The notes beneath the pieces were generated by a model. The model was not told where the DNA came from and made no database searches. It saw only the letters and a list, made by a program, of their open reading frames with translations. A stretch of DNA of 64,000 nt. Origin: Rotaria macrura (taxonomy: Eukaryota; Rotifera; Eurotatoria; Philodinida; Philodinidae). The stretch lies in the NCBI GenBank assembly GCA_900239685.1, contig OENT01000732.1:4287-68286 (forward strand), read 5' to 3'. Made by a program: the position numbers and the translations under genes. This document shows positions 57,301-64,000 of this stretch, one piece after another; the stretch's first letter is position 1; every line of letters starts with the position of its first letter.

Positions 57301-60300
57301 AGATACGTATAAGAACGAACCAATTCGCTTTGAAATATGTTCTCATCGTGTACATGTAGATATAATTTTCTGAATTGTGTTGCCAAATAATAAGAAATGT
57401 CTATGTCAATGAATTCATGTTGAGTCAAACTTTGAGCATTTCTAATGATGAATATGAATTCTATTTACAAATCAGATTTATGTCAGAAATCAAATGATTT
57501 AACATGTTAATATTCAAAAATTTGCAGGCCAAAAATCAAGTGAAACATTTATAATCCGATAAGAAATCAACGTGGCATACTGAAGCAGAGTTTTTCATCG
57601 ATCATACGAATCGATTGAATAGGAATAGAGTCAGACAAGACGTAATTTCATAGTTGCAAATATTCTATCCTACGTACTATTCGATAAACATATTTGTCGA
57701 GACAGCTCAAATAAAAATATCTTCAGAACAACATGTCACTCTCGATCATTTAAAAAGAAACAACACAGTAGATTTGCCAGTTTAGTGTAGTTTCTCTTAC
57801 GAAACAAAATCAAGCATCAAGGTCAGGCACTTTTCTCAATGATTGAAATCATTGTTTTTATACCTACTGTAATAACATTCAACCATACTCAAATGAATCA
57901 GTGAAGAATGAAATCTATTCTGGCAAGGTCATTTAACAAACTGACGGACGTTTTTCGAGTCCTTCGGTATCAAACCAAGTTTGTTTCTTTCTACTTGGCA
58001 TTCATGCTGTTTTTTCTTGTACGTAAGGCAACAATGCGATCGAATTAGTTTGATTCTACATGAAACTAGTCCGATATATGTCAGCGAGTATGTACCGTCA
58101 CGGAACGAACGAGGAAAAATTAAATTCAGATTCATTACTTTGTTGAATAGAAACTACTATTTATCATAAATCAGACTTATGATTTACATATTATTCTGTA
58201 TCGTTTATTAAAAAACAAACCATTTGCTGTTCTCTTTCACACATATGATTATACGATGACTTCTTTTATAGTGTTATGTAGTCCTCGGAAATAAATCATG
58301 CTGTGAGTTATGGAGTTCAACATAAGTGCAAGCGTAGGCGAATTAATGACAAAGAAAAAAAAACACATCAAATTTTTTATCATAATCTCTGAGGAGGAAA
58401 CCTGTGATTTATTGCTGATCAATCAATTTCTAATAGTGACACAACGATTTAATTCTCTAACGTGTCTACTGACTGCGACATTCCTAGTGAGGATGACAAT
58501 AGAATAAAGTCAAACTAGAGTCAGTCACGTAGTGATCACGTTCTACCTATGCTGAGTAATTTAGTGCAACAGGTATCATATGTAATTGGTTATTACTTTC
58601 TTCAATATGGAAAAATTGTCCTTGTCAACGTGTGAAGTTTTCGACTTTCATCGATACTGAAAAAATGTCACGTCTCTTTGTGAAACTCAGTAATCTGAAC
58701 GAAGGAAGTCGTTCAAACACAGTTCTGAATAATGTTCTTCCATCAATGATCGTGAACGTTGAGCATCTTTGATTGCATATCGTAGTCAAAGTTTTATTCT
58801 ATCAATTCTAGTAAGGAGAAAAACAATTGACAATCATTTATAATAAAAAGCGAAAAGCTTTTTTGTGTTATTTATGTATTTTTGTAAACATTAATCTTTG
58901 CGAAACGATACACATGTGGAGTTATTGATCGATGTATTAAATTTCTTTTCTTTAACGTTTACCGCCACAAATCAACACATTCGCATACTTCCATTTCATA
59001 CTTTGTGGCTGCATATTGTTATCGTAATTTAAAACGACGTGAGTTTCCTTTTGTCAGGATTATAATTCAGAATAATATAACATAAAAAGGTATTATTGTG
59101 CAAAAAATAACTTTATCAATAGGTAAAATTGACATAAAACGTTTGCGAATTATGAGTATTAGAAAAAAAAGATTTCGATTTTCTATGTTACAAGCAAAAT
59201 ATATAACATAGATGTAACTATGTGAAATATAAGCGAATATCGACGATAAATAAATCGTGAACATTCTTTTGCCGATTAATATAAGACGATGGGTTAAGTA
59301 GCATCAAATTTACGATGAAAATCGCATGTTATCAGTAAGGAAAATTATTTTCATGCTATTGTTTGATCATAAAAATGACCAGTAGTACTTACATAAATGA
59401 CATTTAAGGCACTTCACTTATTTCTAGTCAAATATGGAAGTCAATGGTAACAGTACTTCATCATTGATTGTTATTCATATTTATTTAACTGAATACATAC
59501 ATGTTTCTCTTGAGAAAATTTTAAGCGATTAAAACATTTTCTTTCATTGACAATATTAATTATACAAACATTATAGTACGGTCTTCTCCGTTGAGTCGCA
59601 GTGAAACTTTACAATAACGGAAAGATTCTAATAATATCTATGGGAATTTCATTGATTGTTTGTTTCTCCTAGTAACATATGTTTAGTGCTTCTAACAGAT
59701 ATGTAATAGCTGAATAAGAGTGCTTGAGTAACTTAAAAACGATACTGTCCACTATTTAAATCTCTAGAATCGACTATATAACTGCGTTTTCAGTACGACA
59801 AGGTACATATTTTACAATTATAATGGCTCAATTCTATATTAAATCGAACTATCGTAGATAAAAAAATTCTTTTTTTTTGATTGCAGAAAAATCGAATCAC
59901 AATATAAACAAAATTAACTTGTTAATTATTTATCGATCATATTTAAACAATATATATTTATACAGTGTAAGAATCGTTAACGTATTATAAACAGACAACA
60001 GAACTGAAGACAATTTGTTTTTCAATATTCCCACTGTAAAATCAATGTTAAAAGCTAGTACGTATACTGTATAATTTCTGTTTACTCCACAATAGATTCT
60101 ATCAGTAGAAAGGAAATATGATATTTCAACAAGTATAAACATTCGCTATTCAAAGATGATACATTATCAATAGAAACACAGATAAACTGGAACTACTAAG
60201 TTACACATGGTTGGTATGTTGCCAGAAAAAGCAAGAAACTTTCTTCAATTACAATTGACAAATTACTGTTTGTAAATAATAAAAAAAAATCTCCACTACA

Positions 60301-61534
60301 GCCAGAATGAAAAGACACAGGAGCTCAACAGGCAATTGCCTACTCAACATTTTTTTTTTCGTTCTCTATTATGAAATTTTTTCCTCTACTTTATTCAATT
60401 CCTGATATTTTCATTTATCGTCATCTCTCAGTCGACATATTCCAAGAGAAGAGAAAAGAATAACGCTCTTGGTGTGTTTGCACTGCATATTCAAAAAAGA
60501 AAAACGAAAAAAAAAAGGAAAGAAAACTATTTGTTCTTTGTCTTCCTTTTTCTTTTATTTTCTTTTTCCTAGTAGACTTCATTCAACTAGCAAATTTTTA
60601 ATTGACTTGACAAACTGTACATATTCATATTTGACAGAAGAAAAAAAAACCAAAGCCGACGTACTACTACGATAACTGGCTGCGACGTGCAAAGCAACAC
60701 CCACATGTAGTAGAAAAAAGTTATTCGATACGTTCTTGTTTTATTCATCTAAGCTCACATGTCATAACAAGACTATGATGATGCCAACAATCAAAACAGA
60801 AAAGAAGAAGAATATATACCTACACACTTCACATATACCGTTATCGCAATAAGCTTTATTACTCGGTTTTGTTTTATAAGGTAATAACTCTTGAGCGAAA
60901 ATCGAAGAATGAGAATTCACTTGCTGATATCACGAGAGGAGAAAAAACAATCGGCCAGGAGGATAGGTATCGTTGCTATAAAAAGAAACGTCTTGTTAGT
61001 TTAGCATAATTCAATTTTTTGAAAACTCATATCTATGAAACAAGAAAAAAAAACATTGAAGTTAAGTGCTTCGATGTTTTTCTGAGCTTTCAATTATGAA
61101 TTCAATCGCAAATCTATAAATCGGTTTCTTTTTTGTGTGAGAATTCGAAAAGTCTGAGTCTTCATTTCAAGTATGTTACTCTTGATTTTTCTTTCTTGCT
61201 TTTTCGAATTTATTCGTAGTTCTTGATTAATAGTACCTGACGAAATACCTGTTTTCTTTTCGTCGTTGATTCTCTCACTACTTCGCACGAACAGTCATCG
61301 AAGCAGTTGTGCAGAAAAGACAAAAAGCATTGAAGAGACGCCGCAAGGTCCACCTACGCCATTGATTCTACCGAACGCTGTCACATTACTCAGTGTATGA
61401 TTTCAAAAAAAAAAGCATTTTGTTTGTTTGTTCAAGGCGTTGTATCTCGTAAGGAAGCTGAATCGTTAATAAAATAAAATAAAATAAAATAAAACAAACC
61501 GATTACTCAATCAAAGAGACTACAAGCGAGACGA
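51312..61534. other. Large gene-free stretch upstream of the PTB gene
   Basis: About 10 kb without a gene I can support. Segments at about 53540-53940, 54700-54940 and 56640-56940 look less AT-rich and more exon-like than the rest, but no family, splice structure or repeat ends could be fixed. Close to the PTB gene there are purine/pyrimidine tracts (60480-60570) and an AAAAT pentanucleotide repeat at about 61470-61493. Confidence 0.35.
61470..61494. repeat. AAAAT/AAATA pentanucleotide microsatellite
   Basis: About five tandem copies of the aaaat unit roughly 40 bp before the PTB-gene ATG, probably within its 5' leader or promoter. Confidence 0.7.
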
Positions 61535-63001
61535 ATGGCTCGCAGAGAAGATCAGTATCAATCACGACAAGTTCCTTACACAACAATTATGCCATCTAGT
61601 TTTCATGCTAGTGCAAATAGTTCCAACGAATCAGCTGCTGCAAGAAAGCAAACTGAGCTTGAAAGAGCAAAAGCGGTAAGAGACTTTTATTATCTAATAA
61701 AATCAAAGTCTATCGATTTTTTAAAATTCCATAAGATTTAAAGAAAGAAAGAAACAGTTTTTCTATTATGATTAAAAATGATATTATAATCCTATTTATT
61801 ATGTGTATCTAATAGGAAAAAACAATTATTTTAAGTATTTCTTTTGCATTGTCTTATAGACAATTGAATGAGTGTATCGATTGCATGCTGTAATTATTAT
61901 TATTATTTCTTCTAGCTTTATGTCGATTTTGAAGATGCATTTCAAGATGAAACAACAAATCATGATTACTTCGGTCTTCCGACGCATCAAGCTCTTCCTG
62001 AGCGTAGTCAACCGAATTCTCATGAACCAGCAAATTTTTATTTGCAATCAGTTGAAACTATATCCGAAATTAAAAATACAAACTTTTCACCGTTTATTCG
62101 TTATCAGGCGTCTCGTGAAAATAGTCGTCCATCAACCCCATCGGATACGCCACCTTATCTACCGCGAAGTATTCATCGTGCCAATCAAATGTCTTCATTA
62201 CCATCATCTTCTGGAACTCATCATTCATCAGACTCGAACAGCAGTGGAAATCTTCATGAAGATTTTGCTAATTTAAACCTAATACATTCGCATGCTATAG
62301 GTGATTCACCAGCTCCATTTACACCTGATGCTATTCGAATACAGATCAATCAAAGTGATAAGCTGACTGCTTTCTCGTCGGAATTCAAATTGATACTGCC
62401 GCAATACTTTCTTGTCAAATATTTAGGCCGCGTTAAATGTCCACAACTATGGGGTTCTACAGCAGTACGTGATCCTATTGATGAGATGGTGCACAATGCT
62501 CGACAATTGTCATCCATGAATGACATTCCAACATTGGAAGCGTGTGTTAATACACGCGGATTATCGTTAACACATCGTCAGACGCTTTCACATAGTAAAC
62601 ATCACTCACGTAATCATAGCCCTGAACGACATCAAAATGGTCTTATTCCATTAGAATATATATCCTATGTTATGCACGATGTAAAATATTCAAAAATATC
62701 AGCTTGCATCGTTTTAAGACAGTCGAAAACATCGTCGCCTTCCGATAACAAAGTCAAGAATGAAACATTGACTGAATGTTATACATTCTTATTTCAATCG
62801 AAAGAGCACGCTCATCGTTTTGCTCTTTCGCTCGCTGAAGCATTCAATATAAAAAAATCTTCTTCCAAGGGAGCAAAACAAAATCATGACGATAAAAGAG
62901 ACGGACGTTCACCACAACGTCGACCGAAACACCGTAGTCATCATCATGAGAAAGTACGTGGTCGATATGATGATAGCTATTTAAGAGATTCTGAAGTGTG
63001 A
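61535..63001 (+). CDS. PTB/PID-domain adaptor-like protein
   Basis: Two exons, 61535-61675 and 61916-63001 (intron 240 bp, GT-AG, phase 0), encoding 408 aa. The region at about 206-360 reads as a phosphotyrosine-binding (PTB/PID) fold: opening strand ILPQYFLVKYLGRV, a helix PIDEMVHNARQL, then TLEACVNTRGLSLTH, EYISYVMHDVKYSKISACIV, ECYTFLFQSKEHAHRF and the closing helix ALSLAEAFNI. PTB proteins dock on NPxY-type or phospholipid ligands as adaptors in trafficking and signalling. A His-rich loop of about 40 residues interrupts the domain in the middle. The N-terminal 200 residues are Ser/Pro-rich and probably disordered; the C-terminus is Lys/Arg/His-rich. I cannot assign a specific ortholog. 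No acceptor was seen right upstream of the ATG, unlike most other genes here. Confidence 0.8.
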
Positions 63002-64000
63002 TCTAATACATTTTTTGTTGTTGTATTTCCTCTGTTTTTCTTCTCTTCGTTTGTATTTAGTCTTTCATTTACCAGTGATGTTAAGACAAATCATGCAGGT
63101 CATGACAAAGGAAAAAGAACACTGTCTTTAATACTATACCAAGAAAGTTAGAACATAAATAGACTCACTATTTTCCTATTTAAAAATTTATTTTTCTTCA
63201 AACTTGAAATTCTATAATCACGTAACGCATCTGCTTTATTGAATTCATTCTTTATATTGGACCTGCAGCTGTAAGTTGTTTTGCTTTCTTACTTAATTAC
63301 CTTCTATGAAAAATCGAATTTCTCGTTTATGAAAGACATTCATAATATAACCATCGATTACTTTTACTTTAAGTACAAAAAGGAAAGAATCGTAAATATT
63401 ATGATTTGGCTAGCTATATAGCATAGGGATTTTTTTGCTTTCAGGTATTTTAATAATTTTTCTACCTAGGCCAATGTCACGTCTTTTAGACCATTTATTT
63501 ATTCCTTTTCGATTACACGATATCCAATAACTAATATGTTTAACGATTCTTTTCTTGTTTTTTTGGACTTATTTTTTCTTGTTATAGAAACTATTCTAAA
63601 ACTCAAGCATAAATTCGAAGAGAACCTTGAATCAAAGTTTTCACTTAAAGTTGTTATTAGCTCTTGTCACTTCACTAAATATTTTAGAAAACTAATTTTT
63701 AATATGATTATTAGAGGTTTTTCTTGAATTAGACGATTTGTCTTCTTGTCCTTTATCACGAACACTGGGAAAATTTTCACTTTTTCTTCGATAATTACAG
63801 AAATTTTTGAGAAGCTTTTTTAAACGACTCTCGAAAATAATCCAGTGCAACACCTATCGAAGTTTCAGAATATCCATGATGACTATAGGCATTGTAGGTT
63901 ACAAATAATATTTGACGTTCAGATATTTATCAAACACAAACGAGCTGCTCTAACAAGCCGTTTCTTGTATTTCTTTCTGTTTTTATTGGAGAACATTGAT
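63002..64000. other. Downstream of the PTB gene, no gene
   Basis: AT-rich sequence holding the PTB gene 3' untranslated region. No canonical AATAAA close to the stop was seen. The short ORF at 63536-63727 has no recognisable features. Confidence 0.4.

Overview
The window looks like a stretch of a small, AT-rich animal nuclear genome. Nine protein-coding genes can be read. Eight have spliced structures, mostly with 48-80 bp GT-AG introns, and they match animal families: RFC2, MLX, CDK7, a VSX-type homeobox gene, RidA, a protein kinase C-like kinase, DHX35 and a PTB-domain protein. The ninth is a fragment with PBZ-like zinc fingers at the left edge. Base composition, tiny introns, PBZ-like fingers, many short inverted-repeat transposons and apparent leader-type splice acceptors next to start codons fit a rotifer, perhaps a bdelloid. 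That assignment is an inference from style, not from a species marker.

Layout. 1-396: the 3' end of a PBZ-like finger gene. 0.4-16.2 kb: essentially gene-free; it holds a 1.4 kb terminal-inverted-repeat (TIR) element at 1608-3033, inside which lies a perfect 150-bp palindrome centred on a single N, and an AT-rich segment bounded by C and G tracts at 9.1-9.5 kb. 16.3-23.9 kb (+): three tightly packed head-to-tail genes, RFC2, MLX and CDK7, about 157 bp apart, each with a 3' splice site just upstream of its ATG. CDK7 intron 4 carries a 623-bp foldback element with TTA target duplications. 23.9-33.2 kb: no genes; a 1.1 kb foldback element lies at 29451-30543.

33.3-48.5 kb (-): four genes on one strand, DHX35, the PKC-like kinase, RidA and VSX. 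DHX35 and the kinase are only 84 bp apart. 48.6-61.5 kb: gene-free, with a well-defined hAT-type element at 49903-51303 flanked by a perfect 8-bp target duplication. 61.5-63.0 kb (+): the two-exon PTB-domain gene.

How the parts relate. The genes are housekeeping and regulatory: DNA replication clamp loading, E-box transcription, CDK activation and TFIIH, RNA helicase, kinase signalling, imine detoxification and neural or visual patterning. The most interesting biology is the probable polycistronic, leader-trans-spliced organisation of RFC2-MLX-CDK7 and DHX35-kinase. Next is the kinase itself, which joins tandem C1 domains to an atypical-PKC-style catalytic domain and tail and has lost the catalytic-loop Asn. 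No wholly new system was recognised. Exon boundaries below were read by hand from splice signals, frame continuity and family similarity; no alignment or transcript data were available.
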